Assembly: GCA_964606465.1 (NCBI GenBank)
Contig: CAZSGI010000015.1
Span: 1 to 15,314 of the forward strand
DNA from: CG10-46-32 sp964606465
GTDB lineage: Bacteria > Patescibacteriota > Patescibacteriia > UBA2169
Direction: 5' to 3'
DNA: 15,314 bases
This document shows positions 7,433 through 15,200 of this stretch, piece by piece. Positions within the stretch are counted from its first letter, which is position 1. Every line of letters begins with the position of its first letter. The notes under the pieces were generated by a model, which was not told the origin of the DNA, searched no databases, and worked only from the letters and a program-made list of their open reading frames with translations. Position numbers and translations under genes: made by a program.

Positions 7433-7562
7433 ATGTCATTGCGAGGGAGTGTACTCGCGACCGAAGCAATCTTATCGTCGCTGAAAGGCTTATTGTTAAC
7501 ATCAAGCCCTCTCTCGCTGATAAGATTGCTTCGTCCTTGAGTACAAGGACTCGCAATGACAT
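7433..7562. mobile_element. MITE-like palindromic element with 42-bp inverted arms
   Basis: Left arm 7433-7474 and right arm 7521-7562 are inverted copies. The outer 13 bases (ATGTCATTGCGAG), the middle TGTACTC and the inner 13 bases (CGAAGCAATCTTA) are identical; the differences lie between these blocks. Each arm also carries short internal palindromes (ATTGC...GCAAT; TCCTTG..CAAGGA in the right arm). The spacer is 46 bp. The ATTGCGAG...GAAGCAATC theme is a widespread bacterial palindromic repeat. The element fills the entire intergenic space, ending 7 bases from the preceding stop and 6 bases from the next start codon. No clear target duplication is visible. A weak promoter (TTAACA at 7499-7494, 17 bp, GATAAG at 7476-7471, minus strand) lies across its centre. 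Confidence 0.8.
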
Positions 7563-7569
7563 CTTAAAT

Positions 7570-8682
7570 TTAATTGACGGTTATATGCGCTTCCTGCTCA
7601 TTATCACCAACAAAGATGGTGTAGGTTCCTGATGTAATAGTACCAGGAATTTCGGCAAAGAGCACGCGCTCGTTAATCCGAGACGGATTCTCCAGCGCAA
7701 ACATCTGATTTGAACCGCGATTGCTCAATACAAGCTGGAGGTTCTCATCCAAATGTATGCCCTGCAGTACCACGGTGCGGCGCTGGCCGGACCTCACTAG
7801 GCTGGGAGTGGCCGCAACCACGACGGCGCGACCCTTTGATGGAAGAATTTCAAATGAAAGCGTGTTCTCAAGCGGCTTATTATTGGCGTCATAGAGCGCA
7901 ACCGCGTACGAACCCGGCGCAAGCCCGGCAGGAATGCTCGCTTCCAAAAGCTCGTTTCCAATGGAACGCCAAGCCATGGTGCGGCCAGTCTCTTTGACCG
8001 AGAGTCCGGTAATGCCTTTCAGGTCTTCGCCGGCAATGAGCACGCCCGTGCCCAGATCCTCGTACGCAGACCGCGGGTTCATGCTGTACGCTTTTGGCTC
8101 GTAAAAGGTCTCTTGCGCGATGCGGCCCGCGCCGGAGCGTTCAATCGTGGAATAGAGGCTCGCGACGGTCCGGCTTATCAGTTCCGAAAAGCCATTCGCA
8201 GAAACCGTGACCGCGCTGGAAAGGATGGGAGCCTCGTTTTTCGCAAATGAGGCATCTTCGGCGATGCTCGTCTGCCACGAGAGGTCAATGAACTCGCCGG
8301 GTTTCAGCTCGGCAACCGCGATTCCTTTGTTGAACAAGCTGCCTCCGGTTGCGCCCAACACGCGGCTCGCAAACGTTCCTTCGCGGTACGCTTCGGCGTT
8401 GCTCGTTTCCGCGGTGATGCGGATGCCGCGAAGGGGCTCGGGATAGTCCTCCGCAAGCCGAATCAATACAAAGTGCTCAAGCACGTCTCCTGGCTGCGCC
8501 GTGGTGGCGAGCTGCCACTCGGTTTCTTGAGCGCTCGCGTTGCGCACTTTCTGCGTTACCTCAAACGGCAACCGATTTCGGGTGATGCTCGCCTCGCGGA
8601 TCGCGACGAGCGCCGCAACAACCAGTACGCTCGCGAGCGCGATTTTCTTGGTATGCATCCGGATGTTTGCGGGGAGCAGCAT
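7570..8682 (-). CDS. Signal-anchored surface protein with two IPT/TIG-like domains
   Basis: A 370-residue protein. Residues 13-28 (IALASVLVVAALVAIR) form one hydrophobic signal or anchor segment after a short basic start. Residues 35-190 form an unassigned beta region with QPGDVLEHFVLIRLAED, like conserved-repeat domains of surface proteins. Two IPT/TIG-like modules follow, 196-279 (NPRSAYEDLGTGVLIAGEDL ... GLAPGSYAVALYD) and 287-370 (SLVRSGQRRTVVLQGIHLDE ... TSGTYTIFVGD). The G-x-Y-x-(V/I)-x(V/L) strand near each end is typical of the fold. The start at 8682 lies 5 bases after the stop of the preceding gene, implying coupled translation; an alternative ATG is at 8658. Neither has a good Shine-Dalgarno. 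It stays on the cell surface or is secreted; the partner is unknown. Confidence 0.85.
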   Translation of the reverse strand: MLLPANIRMHTKKIALASVLVVAALVAIREASITRNRLPFEVTQKVRNASAQETEWQLATTAQPGDVLEHFVLIRLAEDYPEPLRGIRITAETSNAEAYREGTFASRVLGATGGSLFNKGIAVAELKPGEFIDLSWQTSIAEDASFAKNEAPILSSAVTVSANGFSELISRTVASLYSTIERSGAGRIAQETFYEPKAYSMNPRSAYEDLGTGVLIAGEDLKGITGLSVKETGRTMAWRSIGNELLEASIPAGLAPGSYAVALYDANNKPLENTLSFEILPSKGRAVVVAATPSLVRSGQRRTVVLQGIHLDENLQLVLSNRGSNQMFALENPSRINERVLFAEIPGTITSGTYTIFVGDNEQEAHITVN

Positions 8683-8687
8683 AGCAA

Positions 8688-9542
8688 TTAGATGATGAAT
8701 AGCTGAATGCTGTACGTGACGATTCCGCCGCCGGTTGCTTCGTTGTCATCCGCGGTTACGGTAATGGTTTGGTTCCCGGTCGCCCCGTCCGCAAAGTACG
8801 TGAACGTGACGGTCACTCCGGTTTGGGTGGAAACGATAATCGGGCTTGCCGGGCTCGGGGCAACCGAGATGCTCCCGGTTCCCGGGGTGACGGTGTAATC
8901 CAAGTTGTCGTCGTTGACATCCGTAAGATCAAAGCTGATAACCTGCGCAGCTCCGGATGAAATGACAATGGTTTCAGCCGGCGTGATGTTCGTGATGGTT
9001 GGGTTGGTTTCGGGGAATGGCACTGATGCGGTCACGGAAACCGAAGCGTCCGTGATGACCACGGGAGCGGTGCGCGAGTCGGTTGCAGTCGCGAATCCGT
9101 CGGCGCCGGTCTCAATGGTCACGTTGTAGTTGCCGCTCGTAGTCGGGTTTTTGGTAAATCCAACGGTCACGGTCACGGTATTGCCCGCGGTCAGGGTTCC
9201 CGTGGACCAACCGAGCGTCAGCACGCGGGTGACGGCGTTGAGGTTGCCGTTTACCACCCCATCCCAGGTAACGCCTCCGCCGCCGACCGTAACGTCGGCG
9301 CTGGCAATCACGTTCGTGAGGTCAAACCCTGCCTGCCAGGTGATTTTCAAATCTCCGGGAGCCGCAATACTGGTTGCGGGCTTGAATGAGATGGTTTGCT
9401 CAACCCCGGTCTGCGAGGGTTTTTGGTTGGAAAGCCCGACTGAAACGCTCGTAAGGTTCGCGGCTCGCGTTGAGCCCACCATCAAACCTACCGCGATGAC
9501 AGCGGCAATTAAAACGGTGAATTTAGTGTTTGATGGGTTCAT
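8688..9542 (-). CDS. Exported beta-sandwich protein of unknown function
   Basis: A 284-residue protein with a clear signal peptide (1-28, core VLIAAVIAVGLMVG, cleavage after TRA or AA). Two domains are visible. Residues 30-165 form a Thr/Val-rich sandwich with SLSNQ-like and SFKPATSIAAPGDLKITWQA segments, a pattern common in CPR surface proteins. Residues 181-284 form a cadherin-like or Big-type module (FDLTDVNDDNLDYTVTPG, VTFTYFADGATGNQTITVTA) with acidic residues that could bind calcium. There is no cysteine, anchor or sortase motif. The ATG at 9542 is one base from the assembly gap, so its ribosome site and true upstream neighbour are hidden. Four or five residues upstream could also belong to it. 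It forms a pair with the 370-residue gene 5 bases downstream. Confidence 0.85.
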   Translation of the reverse strand: MNPSNTKFTVLIAAVIAVGLMVGSTRAANLTSVSVGLSNQKPSQTGVEQTISFKPATSIAAPGDLKITWQAGFDLTNVIASADVTVGGGGVTWDGVVNGNLNAVTRVLTLGWSTGTLTAGNTVTVTVGFTKNPTTSGNYNVTIETGADGFATATDSRTAPVVITDASVSVTASVPFPETNPTITNITPAETIVISSGAAQVISFDLTDVNDDNLDYTVTPGTGSISVAPSPASPIIVSTQTGVTVTFTYFADGATGNQTITVTADDNEATGGGIVTYSIQLFII

Positions 9543-9543
9543 A

Positions 9544-9643
9544 NNNNNNNNNNNNNNNNNNNNNNNNNNNNNNNNNNNNNNNNNNNNNNNNNNNNNNNNN
9601 NNNNNNNNNNNNNNNNNNNNNNNNNNNNNNNNNNNNNNNNNNN
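9544..9643. other. Assembly gap of exactly 100 N
   Basis: Bases 9544-9643 are all N. A run of exactly 100 is the usual placeholder for a gap of unknown size. The end of the DUF916-like gene and the region upstream of the 284-residue gene are lost here. The true distance, and whether other genes lie between them, cannot be read. Confidence 0.98.
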
Positions 9644-10746
9644 GCTTCCAGTTCCTCGCGCAAGGACTGCTTGAGGCGTTCCCGCGAATGTTTGCGCCAC
9701 AATTTGATTAAGATACTAAGGATGGCAAGCCCTGCCAATGAAGGCAGAATGATCATCCACGGGATTATCCAGAAATGAATACTACGGGCCGGAAGTTTGG
9801 TGTCTCCGTACGAGAGGTCCAGTTCCGCGGTGTAGCGTCCGAATCCGACACCGCGCCATGCGATTTCGCGCTCTCCTTGCTCGTTCAAAACCAGGGATCC
9901 GTATCCTTTCCATTCGGAAAGAAACACGCGGGAAGAGTTCGGAAGCACGTTGCCTCCGCGGTCATTCACCGGAAGGTAGTCAACCAGCTCTTTTCCGGTT
10001 ATGGCGCCAGTCTCGGTAGAAGTGACCTCCTCTCCAACGCGCACCAGTTCCGTGCCAAAAGTATTTTTCAGGGTGATGGTTCCGCTCGGTTTGGAGTGCA
10101 CGTTGCCGGTGTTCGTGAACCGGACCGCAATGCTCACCGGAAATTCAGAGAACACTGATTTCGGTTTCGCGTCGCGCACGTCTTCCGCTTCAATACCAGA
10201 CGGGTACGCGGCAAAGACGGAAACGTCTCCAACCTCGCGCACCTCGCCCGCAACGCGCACGAGCATAAGCACGCCAACCTTTTGCTCTACCGCAATGGTT
10301 CCGGACTGCTCGGTTACCGGCGAAAAGAAGATGGTCCCAAAGTGTCCGCCCGCTTCCGCGTTTTCGGGCACGGTCAGGGTAAACGGAACTTCCAGCCTGT
10401 CGTTCGCGGGTACGGTAATGGCTTCCGCAGGAAGGCTAATCCACGCAGACAGCGAGAACGCGCTCGCATCCTCCCCTGCAACGAATGCCGGCTTTCCTGC
10501 TTCGCCTTGCGCGGTAAAATCAGCAACAGAAGGGATAAGAACCAGGGGCTCTGCATCGCCATTGGTAATGGCAATGGCCCCGGTCACGCGTCCGCCTTTA
10601 TCCGCGTCAAACTCAAACTTTGGCGGAGAAACCGTAATATTGGCAGCATGTGCAGGAAAGCTTCCAACACGTAATCCTGCTGTTGCCAATACTGTGGAAA
10701 TCACCAAATATGCTAAAGTTTTGCTAATGTTAGGGAAATAATTCAT
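9644..10746 (-). CDS. DUF916/WxL-interacting-like membrane-anchored surface protein, C-terminus lost in gap
   Basis: 367 residues are visible from the ATG at 10746. A signal peptide covers 1-35 (cleavage near AHA-AN). The mature protein begins NITVSPPKFEFDADKGG, followed by a first Ig-like domain with FSLSAWISLPAEAITVPAND and TVPENAEAGGHFGTIFF (97-141). This matches the layout of DUF916 proteins (W..l, then vP..a..G...g.i). A second beta domain covers about 200-315 (VRFTNTGNVHSKPSGTITLK). One membrane span lies at 325-349, followed by a basic tail, RKHSRERLKQSLREELE, then the gap. In Firmicutes such proteins bind peptidoglycan and WxL proteins; extending that role here is inference. Start choice: AAGGG lies 5-6 bases upstream, and the longer frame to 10806 would overlap a strong promoter. 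Confidence 0.85.
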
Positions 10747-10777
10747 ACTATCCCTTAATTTCTTGATGAATACACAG

Positions 10778-10806
10778 ACTATAGCATATTTCTTATTTTT
10801 TGGCAA
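10778..10806 (-). promoter_or_regulatory. Promoter of the DUF916-like gene
   Basis: On the minus strand TTGCCA (10806-10801, 5 of 6) and TATAGT (10783-10778, 5 of 6) are separated by 17 bp. The predicted transcript starts near 10771, leaving about 25 bases before the ATG at 10746, with AAGGG in between. It supports the shorter start of that gene. Confidence 0.65.
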
Positions 10807-10832
10807 GGTGCTTGCTCATTTCTACCAGAGTC

Positions 10833-10859
10833 CCCTGCCCTTCACGAGGAAAGGCAGGG
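10833..10859 (-). terminator. Hairpin after the WxL-like gene, probable weak terminator
   Basis: CCCTGCC (10833-10839) pairs with GGCAGGG (10853-10859). The 13-base loop can add two more pairs with a bulge. It lies 24 bases after the stop of the 326-residue gene and before the next promoter. No T-run follows on the minus strand, so termination may be partial or the hairpin may protect the 3' end. Confidence 0.45.
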
Positions 10860-10882
10860 TCACTGGCAACAATCAATACGTA

Positions 10883-11863
10883 TTAGAACGTAGGAGTTGC
10901 AGTGTAGGTCACGGTGCCGGAATATGAACCAGCATCAGTTGTCGGAACGATTCCGACGTGGTAGCGGACGTTGAACGAAGCTGCTGCCGGGTCAAGCACG
11001 CTGTTCACCAGCGCCGTAACTCCGGAGAGCGCGTTCGCGCGGTCCGCGGTGCCGTTGTCAGCGCTTGAGAACGCGTTGTCAGCGTTCGCTGCACCCGCGG
11101 TTGCCACAAGGCTAAGCAAATCAACGGCGAAGTATTCAGCCGCATCGTTGAACCCTGCTGGGTCAGTTTCCCCGCCAATTGCCGGGATGACCGAGGTAGT
11201 GCCCGAAATGCCGAGCGCGCCCGCGGTCGTACCCGTGTCGCCGCCAACCGCGCTGCCGCTAATCACGATGCCGCTTGTGGCGTTCGTGCTAAAGGCAACC
11301 GTGGTCTGCGTTGCAGCGGCGTTGTCGCCAACCGGGTTCAGCGAACCGAAGTTCACGTTTCCGCCGGCAATGCTGAAGGTGAGCACCGGGTCAACGGTTG
11401 CGGTAACCGAAACCGTGCTCGCCGTGCCGAAGCTGACAATCGCAGCGCTGAAGTTGCTGTCAGTGTCAGAGTAGGTCACCACGTACGCGGTGTTGTCCGT
11501 GAGAGCAGAGGTCAGCGTAAACACGAGGTCTGCGCCGTCTGCTTCGTTATCACCGCCTTCGGTGATAACAATGGTACCGCTTGCGTCCCCAGGGTTGGTG
11601 AGCGTTTCAGCCGCGCCAGCGCCGAGCGTTGCAGTGGTAACTGCGTTGCCAGAAAGGTCAATGGCTGCGCCGTTTGAAGCGTTGGTAATCTTAAGGGTGA
11701 TGACATCAGCAGCCTCAAGATCAACGCCTACGGGCAAGTCCACGGTAAAGGTCTGGCGGTCAGGCGACGTTACGGTGATGGCTACGCCAGCAGCATTCGC
11801 AGGGCCAATGACCGTAACCGCCACAAGCGCAACACCTGCGATAAGAGAAAGTACTTTATTCAT
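10883..11863 (-). CDS. Secreted protein with WxL-like C-terminal domain
   Basis: A 326-residue protein with a signal peptide (1-24, cleavage after ANA). Residues 25-148 form a Thr/Ala-rich beta domain. Residues 150-326 start with VSVTATVDPVLTFSIAGG and NFGSLNP and end in AGSYSGTVTYTATPTF-stop. That order of features, a TFSI/FG start and a final AG-x-Y-x-GT strand at the very C-terminus, resembles WxL domains and CPR proteins of the same build, although the WxL tripeptide itself is missing. There is no cysteine or anchor. It has the best ribosome site in the window (AAGGAG at 11877-11872, 8 bases from the ATG), a long hairpin-rich leader and its own apparent promoter. It could be an abundant surface or appendage subunit. 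Its likely partner is the DUF916-like protein encoded next. Confidence 0.85.
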   Translation of the reverse strand: MNKVLSLIAGVALVAVTVIGPANAAGVAITVTSPDRQTFTVDLPVGVDLEAADVITLKITNASNGAAIDLSGNAVTTATLGAGAAETLTNPGDASGTIVITEGGDNEADGADLVFTLTSALTDNTAYVVTYSDTDSNFSAAIVSFGTASTVSVTATVDPVLTFSIAGGNVNFGSLNPVGDNAAATQTTVAFSTNATSGIVISGSAVGGDTGTTAGALGISGTTSVIPAIGGETDPAGFNDAAEYFAVDLLSLVATAGAANADNAFSSADNGTADRANALSGVTALVNSVLDPAAASFNVRYHVGIVPTTDAGSYSGTVTYTATPTF

Positions 11864-12215
11864 ATATCTGTCTCCTTGTTTCCATTACTCCACCAAGGGT
11901 TCGACCTAAGAGTTCCGTGCCCCACACACCCGTTACCGGGGCATGGGGGCTCGAGGACTCGTTGCAAGGTGACTTGCTCCGAGTCCGAAACCCCCAGGAT
12001 GCACCCATGAAATTCTGAAAGAATTTCATGGGGACCCGCGTTCGGGGGGACATTCGAGCTCCACCTTTGGAAAAGTAAGTAATGGTTTCTTTCCCCGTCA
12101 TGCGACGGGGCATGCCTGCGCTGTTACTGATAATGTGAGCGCAGGTGGCTGGTTGCCGCTTCCGACTCTTCGGCGGACACGTCGGCAAACAATCATCTAT
12201 GCTCACGGCATGACG
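11864..12215 (-). ncRNA. Hairpin-dense leader upstream of the WxL-like gene (candidate structured RNA)
   Basis: This 352-base stretch has no convincing gene but at least six strong hairpins, given in transcript order: 12188-12153 (TTGCCG/CGGCAA with an inner TCCG/CGGA); 12145-12115 (8-bp stem CCTGCGCT/AGCGCAGG); 12110-12093 (7-bp CCCCGTC/GACGGGG, 4-base loop); 12032-12004 (perfect 13-bp stem CCCATGAAATTCT, 3-base loop); 11986-11955 (7 plus 5 bp around a 2x2 internal loop); 11950-11919 (5+4+4 bp, GUAA tetraloop, single bulges, two G-U pairs). A final CCTTG/CAAGG pairing (11898-11894 with 11878-11874) can cover the ribosome site. GNRA capping and nested stems favour an RNA role over coding. It matches no known riboswitch that I recognise. 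Confidence 0.5.
11872..11877 (-). promoter_or_regulatory. Ribosome binding site AAGGAG, can be masked by a leader hairpin
   Basis: Minus-strand AAGGAG at 11877-11872 is 8 bases from the ATG at 11863. CAAGG (11878-11874) can pair with CCTTG at 11898-11894, and alternatively with a second CCTTG at 11969-11965 that lies inside an upstream hairpin. This offers two competing ways to hide or free the site. Confidence 0.6.
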
Positions 12216-12244
12216 TTAATATTCAGGAACCACGATAAACTCAA
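12216..12244 (-). promoter_or_regulatory. Possible promoter for the leader and WxL-like gene
   Basis: TTGAGT (12244-12239) and TATTAA (12221-12216) are 17 bp apart on the minus strand, each 4 of 6 to consensus. They overlap the last codons and stop of the giant gene. A transcript starting near 12209 would carry the whole hairpin region as its leader. Read-through from the giant gene is the alternative. Confidence 0.35.
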
Positions 12245-15200
12245 GCGTGCCCGCGTAATTTCCTGCTGGTTGTACCACGCCCGGAATGGTGGCGCGCAAA
12301 TCAAACGTGTACGTATCAAGCTGGGGTGCAAGATTCGGAATTGCGGGCTTTGCGACTGTAATGACCGAAACCAGTGTGGTTCCGTTCAAATCTACCTTTT
12401 GTGCCCAAGCCTCAACATCCTGCTTGATATCAACATCCGCGATAGCGTTGCCTGTGCCATCGGTGAAGTCCGGATTGAAACGCGCGTAAATCGTGTACCC
12501 CGCGCCAAAGGTTGATACTGAAACCATCTGCTCTTCGCTCACATCGCTCTCGTCTGAAAGGTTTCCGTTGAACAAGTAAGCAACCGGGTTTGCAACGACA
12601 TTTACCTTAAGCTGGTCAATCCAGAAGTCCCAGCTCTGGTTAACTTCGGTGTTGCTTGCCAGGTCAACCAAATCAAGGCTCGCGGAATGCTGTCCCGGAG
12701 CAAGCGTTGCTGCTACATTAAATTCAATCATGCCTGTGAGAGCATTGTAGGTAACAACCTGGGAAACGCTATCAAGCTGAAAATCCGTAGCACCCAAATC
12801 CGGAGCTTCGCTTACTGCAATGCGCATGCGAGGCGAGAAATCAACAATCAGCTGATTTGAATTCGGGTATGAGCCAGCAACATTGGTAACCGGAGCCTGG
12901 CGGTCAATAATGCTCTGCCCTGCCACTGCCTCGTTTTGGAAGTTGAACGTGTCAGTAACCGTGCTTGCGGCAATTGCGAGGTCAGCTGCAGTAAAGCCCG
13001 TGTTCCCAAGCGAGTTCACGGTTAGATCAACAATCTTGTCGTTCCCGCCGTTCACTGCGGCCGCGGTTGCGGTGATTCCGGTTGCCGTGTAGTTCGCGAA
13101 TGCTCCGGCTTGAGCAAGGGATTTGTTCCACTCAACTTCAATCAACGTATTTGAAACGGCGCGCGCCTCAACAACAACCGGAGGCAAGCCAATGGCGAAA
13201 TTCGCGTCTGACTGGTCGTTTGCGGTATTGCCCGCTTGGTCAGCTGCGGTGATGCGCACGCGCACTGTGGTGAAGTCAATAATCGGAAGCGGAGTCCACG
13301 CGTATGTGCCGTCATTTGCTTCGTTTGCGGCGATGGGATTCCAGATTATGCCGTCAGTTGAGTATTCCAAGGTGATTGGGTTCGCGGCCAAGTTAAAGTT
13401 GTCCGTAATGGCCGCGTTATTCCAGGTGATCGTTTGCGCTGTCCCCTGTTTCCATGCCTCGCCTCCGTTCGGGCTGGTCAAGGCATTCACCGGAACAGTC
13501 GGAGCCGTTGAGTCAATGGTAAACAGGTTGTTGGACACGTCGTTTGATGTATTTGCCACCTGGTCCCGGGCCGTGATTCGGACTTGAACCGTGTTTGAAT
13601 CAATGGACAAAACCGTCCAGTTGTATGAGCCGTCATTGGCTTCGTTTGCGGCGATTGGATTCCAGTTCACCCCGTCAGTTGCGTACTCCAGAGTAACCGG
13701 GTTTGCGGCAAGGTTTGCGTCTGCAATGTCTCCGGCAGTCCACGTGACGTTCTGGCTGGAACCGCCAGCCCACGCAATCCCGGCGGCAGAAGGCGCGGTG
13801 AGCGTCCCGAGCGCAATGGCCGGCGCGGTGTTGTCCGCCACAATGACGGCGCTATTCGTGAAGAGCGCGGCGTTGCCGGCAGGGTCAGTCGCGGTGATAC
13901 TCACGCCGAGGTTTCCGTTGCCAGTGCCTGCAGCGCTGGCAAAATTCCAGACCGCTTCTCCGGTTGAGGTATTGTAGGATGCAGGCACCACTGCGTTGTC
14001 GCCTGCGTTGCCCGTGATTGCCGAAATATCCGCAGTGATATTTGTGGGAGTGATTCCTGCCTGGCCGAGCGCGTCGGTAATGTCGGCAGACAGGATGAAC
14101 ACGTCCCCGTTTTTGATGAGGGTCGTGATGTTTGAAACCGTGGAGTTGGTGACCACTGCGTTCGCGACAACCGGAGCGGTCGTATCGTAGGTAACAGATT
14201 CGGAAACAGGCGCACTGGTATTCGGAGCGGTAATGGCGTTATCCGTTCCGCGGGCGTACACCGTAAAATCATCATCCTTGTCCGGGATAAAGTCAGAACC
14301 TGCGTTGATGTACTTCCAGGTTGCAAAACCGTCAGACGAAGTCGCGCTGAACCAGACCGCAGTCAATGACGTCCAATTGGCGCCGTTCCAGTAATTTCCG
14401 ATTGAATCCTGGATCGCCACTTCTACCATTGAAACGCCCGCGCCCGCGTCAGACGCGGTTCCGGCGATTGGGTTGGCCGCGTCCCAGCTTGCCGCGTTAA
14501 ACGGAGAGTTGAGAGCCAAGGGGCTCGTGATGGCAACTGTTGGAGCAGTCGTATCTTTGATGGTGGTTTTTGCGGCAGACGTGCCGATGTTCGGGGTGCC
14601 GTACACGCCGTCAGTCGCGCGGGCCGTGATGGTGTACACGGTTCCTTCGGGCGCGCTTCCGTCCGGAGCGAAATTGTAGGTCCAGTTTGCAAAGCTTGCC
14701 CCCGCGGAAGCGGGGGTCGCGGTATTCCATGCAATCGCCGCAACCCAAGCAACGCCATTCCAGTACTTTGAGTCGTTTGAACGCCGAATAGAGACTGAAG
14801 CATCAGATATGGTCGTCCCGCCGGGGTCAGATGACGTGCCCGCAACCGTCACGGCGTTCCCTTGGTACGAGCCGTTCGCGGGAGAGGCGATGTTCACGTT
14901 CGGGCTTGAGGTGTTTCCGGTGAGCGTGATCAGAGCGCTGTCAGCGGCGTTGCCCGCTTCGTCAGTCACCCGCGCTCCGGTTACGTAGGTATTCCCGTCG
15001 GTGATCAAAGGGGTGAAGCCGTAGGTCCAGTTCAGAAAATCGTCCGCGCTTGATGCGGCGAGCCACGTCTGCGTGGTGGTCCACGCCGTGCCGTTCCAGT
15101 ACTGAACCGGGCTTGCGCTGAAATTCTGCAAAAACACCTCAACCTTGGAAATACCCGTGCTCGAGCCGCCGACCGCCATGTGCGTTCCCGGGTCAGACGC

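Noticed and set aside
9523..9778. Frames spanning the N run
   Set aside because: The N run has an arbitrary length, so any frame across it is an artefact.
10747..10806. A start at 10806 for the DUF916-like gene, adding 20 residues
   Set aside because: The added codons overlap a TTGCCA-17-TATAGT promoter, and the 10746 ATG has a Shine-Dalgarno and a proper signal peptide.
11896..11906. GGTCGAACC, similar to a tRNA T-arm
   Set aside because: No acceptor, D or anticodon arms fit around it, and no CCA end or 7-bp acceptor stem is present.
11856..12206. A 116-codon minus-strand frame inside the hairpin region
   Set aside because: It is Cys/Arg/Pro-rich, has no recognisable domain, runs through every hairpin, and would end at the ribosome site of the next gene. 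RNA structure explains the sequence better.
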